A DNA stretch of 64,000 nucleotides from Agarilytica sp045430305 (GCA_045430305.1 JAILXW010000001.1:930001-994000); one strand, 5' to 3'; numbered from the stretch's first letter, positions 18,699 to 28,440 are shown. Translations and numbers: made by a program. Notes: generated by a model not told the origin, from the letters alone.

Positions 18699-20068
18699 GG
18701 CGCAGCACCTCTACTTGTCGCAACTTTAGCACCAGCGCGAGGCCGCCTTCTTTTTGTAGCTGAAGGTTTAGATGGTGCCGACGAGGATTTATCTTGACCA
18801 CCTCGACGCGATTTATTGCCCCCATCTTTGGCACTCTTTTCTTTAGAGTTTTGTGCGGAATGTCTTGGGTTTTTAGGTTTCTTTGGCTTTTTAGGTGCAG
18901 AAACTTTTGCGTTTAGTTTAGATTCTGGCAGCTCATGTTTTGGCTCAAAACCATCAACATATTCACGAGGTATAAGCTTTTTGATCAGTCGCTCAATATC
19001 ACTAAGCTGTTTAATTTCATCAGCCGAAACGAGAGACACCGCTTCACCAGACGCCCCTGCCCTACCGGTTCTGCCAATTCGATGCACGTAGTCTTCAGGC
19101 ACATTTGGTAAATCAAAATTCACCACGTGAGGCAGTTGGCTTATATCCAACCCGCGTGCTGCAATATCTGTCGCTACCAACACCCGTACTTTATTCGCTT
19201 TGAACTCGGCTAATGCTTTAGTGCGCGCACCTTGGCTTTTATTCCCATGAATGGCAACTGCGCGAATACCGCTTTCTTCCAAAAATCGCGTCAAACGATT
19301 AGCGCCGTGTTTAGTGCGCGAAAAAACGAGAACTTGCGACCAGTTATTATCGCCAATCAACCAAGCGAGTAATGCTGACTTTTTACTTTTATCAACCGGG
19401 TGCAGTTTCTGCTTTACAGTTGCGGCTGTGGCATTGCGAGGTGTTACAGAAATTTCGACAGGGTTTTTAACCAAGCCTTTTGCGAGTGTTCTAATGTCGT
19501 CTGAAAAGGTAGCCGAAAACAGTAAGTTTTGTCGCTTGGCGGGCAAAGCTTTAAGAATCTTTTTAATATCATGAATAAAGCCCATATCAAGCATGCGGTC
19601 AGCTTCATCCAATACCAACACTTCAAGCTGATCAAATTTCACGGCATTTTGCTGGTATAAATCCAGCAGCCTTCCTGGCGTCGCCACCAAGATATCCACA
19701 CCCTTGCGCAATTTCATCATCTGGGGGTTGATTTTCACCCCACCAAAAACCACGGCCGAACGAAGGTGCAAGCCCGCACCATAGGTCTTCACACTATCTT
19801 CGACTTGGGCCGCTAGCTCGCGTGTAGGCGTTAGTACCAAAGCCCGAACCTGATTACTATTCGCTGCTTCACCTTCACTCAAGCGCTCCAAAATAGGAAG
19901 CGTAAAGCCTGCAGTTTTGCCCGTACCGGTTTGAGCTGCGGCCATAACATCGCGCCCCTCGAGTATCGGAGGGATCGCCTGAGCTTGAATAGGAGAAGGA
20001 TTCTCGTAACCTTTTTTGGTAATCGCATCGAGAATCGGCTTAGAAAGCGCTAAAGAAGAGAACAACAT
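18683..20068 (-). CDS. rhlE: DEAD-box ATP-dependent RNA helicase, RhlE type
   Basis: 461 residues. All core motifs are present: the Q motif with NPSPIQAQAIP, motif I AQTGTGKT, PTRELA, TPGRL, DEAD (VLDEADRMLDMGF), SAT, and the C-terminal HRIGRTGRAG. The ending is a basic, low-complexity tail rich in Lys, Arg, Ser and Pro (from about residue 375), typical of RhlE. It unwinds short RNA duplexes in ribosome maturation and RNA decay. A hairpin lies in its leader at 20083-20112. Convergent with the bat operon. RhlE is preferred to other DEAD helicases because of the short N-terminus and the tail. Confidence 0.92.
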   Translation of the reverse strand: MLFSSLALSKPILDAITKKGYENPSPIQAQAIPPILEGRDVMAAAQTGTGKTAGFTLPILERLSEGEAANSNQVRALVLTPTRELAAQVEDSVKTYGAGLHLRSAVVFGGVKINPQMMKLRKGVDILVATPGRLLDLYQQNAVKFDQLEVLVLDEADRMLDMGFIHDIKKILKALPAKRQNLLFSATFSDDIRTLAKGLVKNPVEISVTPRNATAATVKQKLHPVDKSKKSALLAWLIGDNNWSQVLVFSRTKHGANRLTRFLEESGIRAVAIHGNKSQGARTKALAEFKANKVRVLVATDIAARGLDISQLPHVVNFDLPNVPEDYVHRIGRTGRAGASGEAVSLVSADEIKQLSDIERLIKKLIPREYVDGFEPKHELPESKLNAKVSAPKKPKKPKNPRHSAQNSKEKSAKDGGNKSRRGGQDKSSSAPSKPSATKRRRPRAGAKVATSRGAAPKKTS

Positions 20069-20082
20069 GTATGTGGGGAACC

Positions 20083-20112
20083 CCTAAAACCGCGCACTGT
20101 AGCGGGTTTAGG
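20083..20112 (-). other. Hairpin in the rhlE leader
   Basis: Arms 20083-20093 and 20102-20112 match at 10 of 11 positions around an 8-base loop, 15 bases upstream of the rhlE start. It could affect translation of this RNA helicase; the function is a guess. Confidence 0.45.
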
Positions 20113-20139
20113 CGCCATAGGCTAGTTTTTTTGGCTTTT

Positions 20140-20169
20140 GCAATAACGCCTAAATCAAGGCGCTATTGC
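20140..20169 (-). terminator. Hairpin after yceI, possible terminator or attenuator
   Basis: Arms 20140-20150 and 20159-20169 form 11 pairs on the minus-strand RNA (one G-U) with an 8-base loop, 14 bases past the yceI stop. No U-run follows, so it may stabilise the 3' end rather than terminate. Confidence 0.5.
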
Positions 20170-20183
20170 TCACGGTAAGGGAA

Positions 20184-20744
20184 TTACTTTTTCACGCCTT
20201 CAACAGACCACGTCAGTTCCACCTCACCGATATTGGCTTTCATGCCAAAGTCTTTGGGGTTGATGGTGGTTTTTGCTTCAAAGCCTTGTCGGTAGCCACC
20301 CCAAGGGTCTTCGCCACCACCGATCACTTCTACATCAAGCTCCACTTCTTTGGTTGTACCCATAAGGGTTAGTTTACCCTTCATTTTTGCCTTGTTGTTA
20401 CCGAGCGCTTTATAAGAGGTGCTTTCGAATTTAGCTTCAGCATATTTTCCTGTGTTGAGGTATTTACCTGCACGCAGGTGTTTGTCGCGTTCTGAGTGGT
20501 TACTATCTAAGCTCGTTACATCAACGGTAGCATTTACTTTATTTTTGGCGTCATCTTTAGGGTCGTAGGTAAACTCACCTTCAAAACGATTAAAGCGGCC
20601 GTACAACCAGCTGTAACCAAGATGCTTGGCCTTAAATTGAACAAAGGCGTGCGAGCCTTTTGTATCGATCACGTAAGTATCAGCCGCTGAAGAAAACGCC
20701 GCTGGCAATATTACCAATAGAAAACATAAACCTATTTTTTTCAT
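20184..20744 (-). CDS. yceI: YceI family periplasmic protein
   Basis: 186 residues with a clear signal peptide (MKKIGLCFLLVILPAAFSSA) and the YceI lipocalin-like barrel: YVIDTKGSHAFVQFKAKHLG, then GEFTYDPKDD, DVTSLDSNHSERDKHLR and FGMKANIGEVELTWSVEG at the end. Family members bind isoprenoid (polyprenyl) chains. A good ribosome site (AGGAGA) precedes the ATG. The neighbouring cytochrome b561 gene upstream is a frequent partner and may exchange electrons with a quinone-like ligand (inference). Confidence 0.93.
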   Translation of the reverse strand: MKKIGLCFLLVILPAAFSSAADTYVIDTKGSHAFVQFKAKHLGYSWLYGRFNRFEGEFTYDPKDDAKNKVNATVDVTSLDSNHSERDKHLRAGKYLNTGKYAEAKFESTSYKALGNNKAKMKGKLTLMGTTKEVELDVEVIGGGEDPWGGYRQGFEAKTTINPKDFGMKANIGEVELTWSVEGVKK

Positions 20745-20852
20745 TATCTTCTCCTGAAGGTGTGGTGGAAACGGTACAGTCTACGATTGATTCTGTGATG
20801 ATTTGAACATGCCTGCTCTACCACCACGTAATCACGGATAAAAATTAAGACG

Positions 20853-21407
20853 TTATAAACCCAACATTCTTTTCAAAGTGTTATCTTTATCAATAAAGTG
20901 GTGCTTAATAGCACCCAACATATGGAAACCCGCTAGCGATATAATGGTGAATGCGATCATCTCGTGTATTTCACCAGCGATGTCTTCCAGGTTTTCTATA
21001 CCTGAGATAACAGATGGGATTGAAAATAGGCTAAACACCTCTAGCCCCTGCCCCTTTGCCGTAGTAATTAAATACCCGGTTGGAAACATCAACAGAATCA
21101 GCACGTAAAATGCAATGTGAATTGTTTTCGCCATGAGTTTCTCCCACCGCTGATGATTTTCGAGCGGATGGGGCACCCCTTGTTTAAATCGCCAGATCAA
21201 CCTAAAGAGAACAACCGCAATTAACAGCACGCCAAAACTCTTGTGAAGGTGCGGCACTGTTTTATACAAGGGGTGCGTGTAGTCTAGGCGCTCCATCCAC
21301 AGGCCTACGGCAAATAAACAGACTACAGCCATAGCTGTTAGCCAATGAAAACCAATGCTTACAACGCCCCATTTTGCTTCGGTGTTGCCAATCTGCATAC
21401 GATACAC
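20853..21407 (-). CDS. Cytochrome b561
   Basis: 184 residues with four membrane helices and histidines placed for two b-type haems: FHWLTAMAVVC, PHLHKSFGVLL, IHIAFYVLILL and a C-terminal GFHMLGAIKHHFIDKD. This is the small bacterial di-haem cytochrome b561 family (CybB type), an inner-membrane quinol-oxidising protein. Same strand as yceI, 108 bases upstream of it. Confidence 0.93.
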   Translation of the reverse strand: MYRMQIGNTEAKWGVVSIGFHWLTAMAVVCLFAVGLWMERLDYTHPLYKTVPHLHKSFGVLLIAVVLFRLIWRFKQGVPHPLENHQRWEKLMAKTIHIAFYVLILLMFPTGYLITTAKGQGLEVFSLFSIPSVISGIENLEDIAGEIHEMIAFTIISLAGFHMLGAIKHHFIDKDNTLKRMLGL

Positions 21408-21424
21408 TCCCGTTTTTGGATAAC

Positions 21425-21448
21425 TAATTAGCGCTTAGCGACTAATTA
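21425..21448 (-). other. Hairpin overlapping the pepN stop codon
   Basis: TAATTAGCGC (21425-21434) pairs with GCGACTAATTA (21438-21448) with one bulged base and a 3-base loop. It has no U-run; probably an RNA 3'-end or processing structure between pepN and the cytochrome gene. Confidence 0.4.
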
Positions 21449-24123
21449 TTCAGGCTTTTTGTGACAACTTCGTAAACATCCTTAGACAAATTTTCTTGGT
21501 TTTTGATCCGCTCTAACTGGGTTCTCATCAAATTTTGGCGCGTTTCATCATAACGTTTCCATTTTGTAAGCGGTGTGATTAAACGCGATGCTATTTGCGG
21601 GTTAGTTTGATTGAGATAGATGACTTTATCAGCAAGAAACTCGTAACCGTCACCCTGTAAACGATGGAAGTTGATATTATTGCGTGCAGCGAAGCCTGCA
21701 ATCAACGCACGAATTTTGTTGGGGTTATTGATGTCGAAAGCCTCGTGAGCTTCAAGTGCTTTTACTTGTTCTAGTGTACTTGGCAGTGGGTTACTCGCTT
21801 GTACGCCAAACCAAGAGTTTACAACCAGGCTTTCGCTTTGCCATTTTTGATAGAAGCTCTCGATACATTGAGCTTTATCGTCTGCGAGGCTTTTCTTCCC
21901 ACTGTGAACGATAGACGTGAAGGCATGCAGTTCATCGGTCATATTATTTGCCGTTTTGAACTGCTTCAAACAAATATCGATGGCCTCTTGTTTGCCTTCA
22001 ATCATTAAATAATGCAAAGCAATATTTTTTAAACTACGTTTGGCGATAGCGTCTGCATCGGTTGAAAATGGTACGTCGTCATGGAGTCGCTCATAAGTGT
22101 TATGAAACTCTTGCGAAAGTGCCTGAGCAATTTTTCGCTCTACACGCGCGCGTGCGTGATGAATACCTTCGACGTCTATCGTTGTCGAAATTTCTGCGAG
22201 ATAGGCCTCACTCGGCAATGCCAGCATAAACGCCACCATGGCGGGGTCTAAACTTTCATCGCTGATGACACTGCGCCAAGACTCAATAAGACGTTCATCT
22301 ACCGAAGGTGCAGGCTCATTGACTAGGGCGCCCATCACCTCTTGAATTACTTGTGTTGCTAGCTTTTGTGAGGCATCCCATCGGTTAAAACCGTCATCAT
22401 CAGAACGCATTAGTTGCATTAAGTCATCACGTGAATAATCGTACTCCAATTTCACTGGCGCAGAAAATCCACGAAGTAAAGATGGTACCGGCGCTTCTGG
22501 AATGTTTTCAAATACGAATGATTGCTCACTCTCAGTAATATTAAGCGTAATTTGAGTGTTGTCTTCTTGCTCTGAGGTATCGACACTGTGTGTTTGTAAA
22601 CGCAACGCACCGGCATCACCAAGCAAGCCCATGGTTACAGGAATATGGTACGGCGCTTTTGTTGCGCACTCAGGTGTTGGCCTACAACTTTGTTTAAAGT
22701 TGAGGGTATATGTTTGGTCTTGCGGGTTGTACTCGCCATGTACTTTAAGTTGTGGCGTACCGGCTTGTCGGTACCAGTTCATAAACTGACTAAAGTCCCG
22801 GCCTGACACGTCCGCCATAGCGGCAACAAAATCTTCAATGGTGACCGCTTTTCCATCGTACCGTTCAAAATAAAGGTCGGAACCTTCACGAAACAGTTTA
22901 GGCCCTAGCAGGGTATGAATCATTCTTACAATTTCAGCGCCTTTTTCATAAATTGTGAGCGTATAAAAATTTGAAATCTCTATAAAAGATGAAGGCTGTA
23001 CCGGGTGCGCCATTGGGCCACCGTCTTCGGCAAATTGCATGGTTCGCAACATAGACACATCTTCAATTCGCTTAACTGTTCGCGAGCCCATATCAGAAGA
23101 AAATTCTTGGTCGCGAAAAACGGTAAAGCCTTCTTTCAGGCTTAACTGAAACCAATCACGACAAGTCACGCGATTACCAGACCAATTGTGAAAGTACTCG
23201 TGTGCAACGACCGCTTCTACACGCTGGAACCCTGCGTCAGTGGTGGTTTCTTGTTTTGCCAACACGCACGATGTATTAAATATATTAAGACCCTTATTTT
23301 CCATTGCACCCATATTAAAATCATCGACTGCGACGATCATAAACAGGTCTAAATCATACTCTCGACCAAAGACCTCCTCGTCCCACTGCATGGAGTTTTT
23401 AAGTGACCGCATCGCATGATCACACTTATCTAGGTCTTTTTCTTCTACATAAATTTTTAGGTCAACCTCTCGCCCACTCATGGTGGTATATACATCGTCA
23501 ACACATGCGAGATCACCCGCCACCAAAGCAAATAAATAACACGGTTTTTTAAAGGGGTCATGCCAAGTAGCGAAGTGTTTGCCGCCTTCTAGTTCACCGC
23601 TTTCCATTAAATTTCCGTTTGAAAGCAAGACGGGGAACTGCGCTTTATCGGCGATGATTTTTGTGCGAAATACGCTCATTACATCTGGGCGGTCTAAATA
23701 GTATGTTATCTTTCTGAACCCCTCTGCTTCACACTGTGTGCAGTACATGGTGTTCGACCGATACAAACCTTCTAGTGATTTATTGTGTTGAGGGTATATG
23801 CGTGTTTTACACGTTAATACGCTGTTTTCTTTCAAGCCTTGAACAGAAAGCGATTCACCATCAACGTTATAGTCACCTTCGTTTAATACCTTGCCATCAA
23901 GCTCTAAGCTCAGCAAATCTAGCTCTTGGCCATGTAACTGCAATACCGCGCCAGGCTTTGAATGGACGTTACGAACAAGATGCAATTCTGCGCGAACAAT
24001 GGTGTGTTCGTCACCCAACTCAAACTCAAGAAAGGTTTGCTCTATCGAGTAATCCGGTTCTTGATAGTCTTTTAGAAAGATTGCTTTGGGGGTCGCGTCG
24101 TTCATTGATTGCATTGCCTGCAT
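21442..24123 (-). CDS. pepN: Aminopeptidase N (M1 family)
   Basis: 893 residues, close to E. coli PepN (870). The exopeptidase motif GAMENKGLN and zinc site HEYFHNW followed about 20 residues later by KEGFTVFRDQEFSSD give the complete HExxHx18E signature. It is a cytoplasmic zinc enzyme that removes N-terminal residues from peptides. ATG 24123 is preceded by GAGG at good spacing, so I keep it over the nearby internal Met codons. It is preceded on the same strand by the DUF1315 and rhomboid genes, as is often seen near pepN in this group. Confidence 0.96.
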   Translation of the reverse strand: MQAMQSMNDATPKAIFLKDYQEPDYSIEQTFLEFELGDEHTIVRAELHLVRNVHSKPGAVLQLHGQELDLLSLELDGKVLNEGDYNVDGESLSVQGLKENSVLTCKTRIYPQHNKSLEGLYRSNTMYCTQCEAEGFRKITYYLDRPDVMSVFRTKIIADKAQFPVLLSNGNLMESGELEGGKHFATWHDPFKKPCYLFALVAGDLACVDDVYTTMSGREVDLKIYVEEKDLDKCDHAMRSLKNSMQWDEEVFGREYDLDLFMIVAVDDFNMGAMENKGLNIFNTSCVLAKQETTTDAGFQRVEAVVAHEYFHNWSGNRVTCRDWFQLSLKEGFTVFRDQEFSSDMGSRTVKRIEDVSMLRTMQFAEDGGPMAHPVQPSSFIEISNFYTLTIYEKGAEIVRMIHTLLGPKLFREGSDLYFERYDGKAVTIEDFVAAMADVSGRDFSQFMNWYRQAGTPQLKVHGEYNPQDQTYTLNFKQSCRPTPECATKAPYHIPVTMGLLGDAGALRLQTHSVDTSEQEDNTQITLNITESEQSFVFENIPEAPVPSLLRGFSAPVKLEYDYSRDDLMQLMRSDDDGFNRWDASQKLATQVIQEVMGALVNEPAPSVDERLIESWRSVISDESLDPAMVAFMLALPSEAYLAEISTTIDVEGIHHARARVERKIAQALSQEFHNTYERLHDDVPFSTDADAIAKRSLKNIALHYLMIEGKQEAIDICLKQFKTANNMTDELHAFTSIVHSGKKSLADDKAQCIESFYQKWQSESLVVNSWFGVQASNPLPSTLEQVKALEAHEAFDINNPNKIRALIAGFAARNNINFHRLQGDGYEFLADKVIYLNQTNPQIASRLITPLTKWKRYDETRQNLMRTQLERIKNQENLSKDVYEVVTKSLNN

Positions 24124-24209
24124 GGAATAGCCTCGCTTTCTTTTTTGCGCTTAAACTGGCAAAAAATTGTTGTTATTATATTGAGCCTGCGCTTAATTCT
24201 TTGAAGATT

Positions 24210-24245
24210 AACCGCTAAATGGTAGCGTGTTACACGTTAGCGGTT
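24210..24245 (-). other. Perfect 9-bp stem-loop at the end of the DUF1315 gene
   Basis: AACCGCTAA (24210-24218) and TTAGCGGTT (24237-24245) are exact inverted copies; the loop contains a second small stem. The DUF1315 stop codon sits in the right arm. It could act as a weak terminator or 3'-end stabiliser before pepN. Confidence 0.5.
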
Positions 24246-24489
24246 AGTGCTTCCACTTAACCGCTTCTTCCTCTTTGGGCGCACAGGGCGTCTCTTTCGG
24301 CGGTACGTAGCCAGTGCGATCTGTTTCGCCTAGATGTTTGTGTTCATAGGCGATCACAGCTTGCATACAAATTTCTTTTTGTTCATCGGTAAGCGTTTTA
24401 CCGTCTGGCCATTTGCCAGTTTCTATGGCTCGTTTAAAGCGATCAATTATGTCTGGCGACAAGGCACTTGTTACTTGATCTATATCCAC
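24244..24489 (-). CDS. DUF1315 (YeaC-like) small protein
   Basis: 81 residues, acidic and soluble. The stretch FKRAIETGKWPDGKTLTDEQKEICMQAVIAYE is the family core: GKWPDG and the helix with CMQAVIAYE. The function of this family is unknown. It starts one base after the rhomboid stop and precedes pepN, so the three genes are probably cotranscribed. Confidence 0.88.
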   Translation of the reverse strand: MDIDQVTSALSPDIIDRFKRAIETGKWPDGKTLTDEQKEICMQAVIAYEHKHLGETDRTGYVPPKETPCAPKEEEAVKWKH

Positions 24490-24490
24490 G

Positions 24491-25321
24491 TTATTCCACC
24501 TCTTTTTTCACAATACTTTGATACAAAAACCCGAAAACCAGACCTCCAATTAGGCCCCCTAAATGCGCCCAGTTGGCCATTTTACCGTCGATAAATAAAT
24601 TTAGAGCGCCACTAAAACCCAAGACTAGCATTACGAGCATAAACCCATAAATGGCGGGCGGCATAAGTAACAGCGGTAGCGGCCATCGCCGAGAAAAAAC
24701 ATAAAGGCATCCGAAATACCCGTATACCACGCCAGACAAACCACCGAATGTTATGTGACCACTAGAAACAAACTGTAGGATGTTAGCCATTAACGCACAA
24801 CAGATAAAAAGCAATGCATAATCTCGCTTGCCCATAAAAATTTCCAGCCGCTTACCTGTTTCCCATATCCAAATACAATTGAACAAAACATGAAGTTCCG
24901 AAAAATGAATAAATGTAGGGGTAAGCAAGCGCCAATATTCACTGCTATGAACAAGGTACCCCATAGGCGCGAACCAAAACCACTGTAACACCCCCATTAG
25001 TTTTAGCTTAACCAACGCGTAGCCCACAACACCGAGAAATATGATGGCTAAACTCAGCCAGTTTCGCTTTGGGTCAAAACGATAGAGTTCTCGAATGTAC
25101 GAGGGTATTTCTTGCGTTGATGAGTTTACTTCTGAAGGGGGCGGAGCTTCACGCTGCGGCTCTTGCAAAATTTGCGTTACCAGCTCAGCGTCTTCTGCAT
25201 TCATTAACCATAGCTTTTGCACACCCGTCTCTTCCGTAAAACGATGTGGAATGTTGTTTAGCGTAAGCGCTCGATTAATCGCACTTAGGTCTTGGCCTAG
25301 AGGAAATTCACCGTAGAGCAT
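24491..25321 (-). CDS. Rhomboid intramembrane serine protease
   Basis: 276 residues. An N-terminal cytoplasmic domain (about 1-85) like that of GlpG precedes six membrane helices. The catalytic dyad is intact: Ser196 in GGLSG and His253 in WAHLGGLIGG, with the supporting His144 and Asn148 in HVLFN. It cleaves membrane proteins within the bilayer. The N-terminal domain fits a GlpG-type enzyme, but GlpG is usually next to glpE/glpR, absent here, so I give no symbol. Confidence 0.93.
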   Translation of the reverse strand: MLYGEFPLGQDLSAINRALTLNNIPHRFTEETGVQKLWLMNAEDAELVTQILQEPQREAPPPSEVNSSTQEIPSYIRELYRFDPKRNWLSLAIIFLGVVGYALVKLKLMGVLQWFWFAPMGYLVHSSEYWRLLTPTFIHFSELHVLFNCIWIWETGKRLEIFMGKRDYALLFICCALMANILQFVSSGHITFGGLSGVVYGYFGCLYVFSRRWPLPLLLMPPAIYGFMLVMLVLGFSGALNLFIDGKMANWAHLGGLIGGLVFGFLYQSIVKKEVE

Positions 25322-25358
25322 TTAGTTTGCTTTTCTCTTCATATTGACGGTGTTAAAT

Positions 25359-26339
25359 TTAATGCTGTTTAGCCTCATGTTCTGGAGCTACATCGACCCA
25401 AACAAACTTGTTTGATGCTAACTGTGCTTCACCATCAAAACGGTAAGCAACCAAACGACCGTATTTAACTGCGCTGTAGTCTAAGCAACACACATTGGGT
25501 CTCAATGGTCGCGGCTTGCCTTGTAACCAATAATGGCCAAAAAAAACTGGTTTTTCATTTTCGCCGTAAAAAATTAACGCTTTTTTATTTTCTTCTGTCA
25601 ACGCGATTTGTGCGATGTCGTCTGGCAGAGGGTCTGGCTGAAACACAACATCACCAAAGGTTTCCGGTTCAAGCGCCCAAAATTTTGTGCGAAACATATG
25701 GCGTTCGTAGCCATCTTTGCTGGTAATCGTTCGGCCCTTGGGCAAAGCTAAATCGGTGCCGCGTGTGAGTCGATCTAGAAAACGCCCCTCGAATGCACTA
25801 CGGTGTTGAGATCGTTGAATGAAGGACTTATCTAATTTTGCAACGTGATTGCTTTGCCCAAATGTTTGTATCAGTTGGCGATCCCAACATGCGTGAACAA
25901 CGCGAAAACTGTCGAACTCTATATACACTGGAAGTTCGCGAAACCACTCTAAAAAGACGCGCCACTCTTCTGGGTAAGATGCAAATTGCATCAAAGTTTC
26001 TGCAATTAAGCGATTGTGCCTAGCATTGTGTGCTCGCACATATTTTATGGTATCACTGCCTTCGGTTTCTGGCGTAGCGGTGGTGTAGCCTAGCGCATTG
26101 TATTCGTGGTTACCCATCACACAGTGCGCAGTACCTGCGAGCACCATGTTGCGAACAATGTGTAGCGCTTCGCGAATACGAGGGCCACGATCAACAATAT
26201 CGCCCACAAATATGGCTTGTCGGCTTGGGTGATAAAAGACACCGTCTTGCTTTGTATAGCCGAGCATCCTTAACAAACACGCTAGTGTATTAGCACAGCC
26301 ATGCACGTCACCAATGATATCGTAGCCCGAAACACTCAC
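25359..26339 (-). CDS. Calcineurin-like metallophosphatase
   Basis: 326 residues. The metal-binding motifs are all present near the N-terminus: GDVHG (about 11-15), GDIVDRGP (about 46-53) and GNHEY (about 75-79). It is a cytoplasmic phosphoesterase of the PPP/PrpE-like group; candidate substrates include phosphoproteins or dinucleoside polyphosphates, which cannot be told apart here. It follows nadK by 55 bases on the same strand, a pairing that makes a nucleotide-related role possible (inference). Confidence 0.88.
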   Translation of the reverse strand: MSVSGYDIIGDVHGCANTLACLLRMLGYTKQDGVFYHPSRQAIFVGDIVDRGPRIREALHIVRNMVLAGTAHCVMGNHEYNALGYTTATPETEGSDTIKYVRAHNARHNRLIAETLMQFASYPEEWRVFLEWFRELPVYIEFDSFRVVHACWDRQLIQTFGQSNHVAKLDKSFIQRSQHRSAFEGRFLDRLTRGTDLALPKGRTITSKDGYERHMFRTKFWALEPETFGDVVFQPDPLPDDIAQIALTEENKKALIFYGENEKPVFFGHYWLQGKPRPLRPNVCCLDYSAVKYGRLVAYRFDGEAQLASNKFVWVDVAPEHEAKQH

Positions 26340-26394
26340 CGCTTAAAGAAAGCCTCTACTTTGTTTAGTTAATTTTAGTTAGTTCAAGCGTTCA

Positions 26395-27279
26395 CTAACT
26401 TAGCCACGCTTGATTAGCCCAGCCCAATTTGGAGCGACACGTTTCGTAAAAGTCGTGCCCTTCTGGGTGAATGAGCTGTAGTACCTGTTCAGCTTTAGTA
26501 ATAAATACTTCGTCACCCGGCTGAGACACAACATGTGTTTGCCCATCGCAGGTAACATGGGGGTGCAGCTGATTACTTTCACTCACGACCAAGCGAATTT
26601 CACTATTGCCGTTCACCACGATCGGGCGACTACTCAAGGTATGAGGGTTCATGGGCACCAATGCAATAGCGTCTAGCTGTGGGTGCATTATCGGGCCACC
26701 CCCACTCAGCGCGTAAGCAGTAGAACCTGTAGGCGACGAAATAATCAGACCATCGGAACGCTGGCGATACACAAAATGCTCATCAATATAAAGTTCGAAT
26801 TCAATCATACGAATGAACTTACCGGGGTGAACCACAACGTCATTTAAGGCAATACCTTCTGACACTGGCTGGCCGCCCCGCTTGACGATAGAGCTCAAGA
26901 GCCAGCGACGCTCAGTGGTATATTTACCCTCAAGAACATCGCCGACTTTATATTCAATATCGTCTGGGGCTATATCAGTAAGAAAACCAAGGCGCCCACG
27001 GTTAATCCCGAGAATTTTTACATCGTGACCAGCAAAAGCGCGCCCTGCCGAGAGTAGGCTCCCATCACCGCCGACAACAATAATCAGGTCGCAGACCTCT
27101 GCGAGCTTGCTTCTGGCTTGAACATTGAGGCCACTTTCCGGTAACGCAGCAGAGGTTTCTTCGTCCATATAGACGGTAACCTCTTGTTTTGAAAGGAAAG
27201 ATACTAAGCGCTGAAGGGAATAGCGGGTACTTTCGCTCGCGAGCCGGCCAATTAAGCCGATCGTTGAAAATTCACTCAT
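26395..27279 (-). CDS. nadK: NAD kinase
   Basis: 294 residues, the standard length. GGDG (about 70-73) is the phosphate-binding signature, followed by NRGRLGFLTDI and the NAD-binding SSPTGSTAYALSGGGPIMHP. It makes NADP+ from NAD+ and ATP in the cytoplasm. Divergent from the DUF1853 gene with 135 bases between starts. Confidence 0.96.
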   Translation of the reverse strand: MSEFSTIGLIGRLASESTRYSLQRLVSFLSKQEVTVYMDEETSAALPESGLNVQARSKLAEVCDLIIVVGGDGSLLSAGRAFAGHDVKILGINRGRLGFLTDIAPDDIEYKVGDVLEGKYTTERRWLLSSIVKRGGQPVSEGIALNDVVVHPGKFIRMIEFELYIDEHFVYRQRSDGLIISSPTGSTAYALSGGGPIMHPQLDAIALVPMNPHTLSSRPIVVNGNSEIRLVVSESNQLHPHVTCDGQTHVVSQPGDEVFITKAEQVLQLIHPEGHDFYETCRSKLGWANQAWLS

Positions 27280-27414
27280 GGCAGCCCCTCAATGTGAGAA
27301 GAGCTAGTGAAAAACTGTGATACATGATGTCACCCAAATGATACTGAACCGCGATTTTACACCACTTACAACATTCTCATAGCACAGAGCTTAGCAACGG
27401 CTAAACTAAGGGCT

Positions 27415-28440
27415 ATGACTGAGACATCTCAATACGACGCCACTGCAAGCCCGTGGCTCCAATACCGGCACGCGATTGTGCGAGACCTCGCATGGCTGCT
27501 GCAATCACCTCAGCTTTTTGTCCACGATTTAGGAGGGTTTCCCGCATATTTTATCGCGGAGGAAAAACTCACCACCCCACTTGAAGAGTGGCTACATAAA
27601 ATAGACTCGGCGCCATCGGAGTATTTAAATATTCGAGGCGAAACCATTTCGAGACAAAAGTTTCGCCGCTTAGGCATTTATTGTGAAACCTTATTAGAGT
27701 TTTTTTTCACTCAGGCCCCGTGGCGAAAAGACGAAGGGCCTATCGATGTTATTCGAAATTTTCGAGTGCAAGGTAAGACCCAAACCATTGGTGAATGTGA
27801 CTTTGTATTGCCTTATCTTTCCGGTATTGCAGAACACATTGAACTGGCGGTGAAATTTTTTTTACAACACCCTTATGCAGAGCGAGCCTGGAACGCGTGG
27901 CGCGGCCCCAATGCGATTGATCGGTTGGATATAAAATTAAACCGTATGATCGACCACCAACTGCCTCTACCCCAACGCGACGAGGCCCGCGAATTATTTA
28001 CCGAATTTTCAGATCAATACAAAATTACCAGCGCCTTACAAACACATCATTTAATCAAGGGTATGTTATTCAGCCATACTCAAGATGAAAGCAGTGGATT
28101 TAGAGGGCCAAAAAATTCTAATGAACATCTACTGCACGGCGAATGGATGCGTATTAGCGAGTTTTTGGATTATGAGCACAATAATCTAGGCGAGTGCATT
28201 CTATGCGACAAAATGGATTGGTTAACCGGCCCAGAGAACATGGAAGAATCACTGGGTCTAGATGAAGTAACAGAGAAAATGCGCGACGTATATAGCCGCG
28301 CATATGAAAACAAACTCTCGCCGCCTGGTTTGATGCTAATAATGTTTGACGATGCAAGCCCACGACACGACAATCTGAAACGGGTCATGATAGTGCCCGA
28401 TCACTGGCCGGAAATTAACTCGCCATTGCGTAATATGTAA
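27415..28440 (+). CDS. DUF1853 family protein
   Basis: 341 residues. The conserved beginning VRDLAWLLQSPQLF, a central LGIYCETLLEFFF and IDVIRNFRVQGKTQTIGECDFV are the hallmarks of DUF1853, whose layout (a GExDF core after a helical part) resembles restriction-like nucleases; that relation is not established. The gene is divergent from nadK and its last 40 bases overlap the end of the convergent cNMP/rhodanese gene. Confidence 0.85.
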   Translation: MTETSQYDATASPWLQYRHAIVRDLAWLLQSPQLFVHDLGGFPAYFIAEEKLTTPLEEWLHKIDSAPSEYLNIRGETISRQKFRRLGIYCETLLEFFFTQAPWRKDEGPIDVIRNFRVQGKTQTIGECDFVLPYLSGIAEHIELAVKFFLQHPYAERAWNAWRGPNAIDRLDIKLNRMIDHQLPLPQRDEARELFTEFSDQYKITSALQTHHLIKGMLFSHTQDESSGFRGPKNSNEHLLHGEWMRISEFLDYEHNNLGECILCDKMDWLTGPENMEESLGLDEVTEKMRDVYSRAYENKLSPPGLMLIMFDDASPRHDNLKRVMIVPDHWPEINSPLRNM

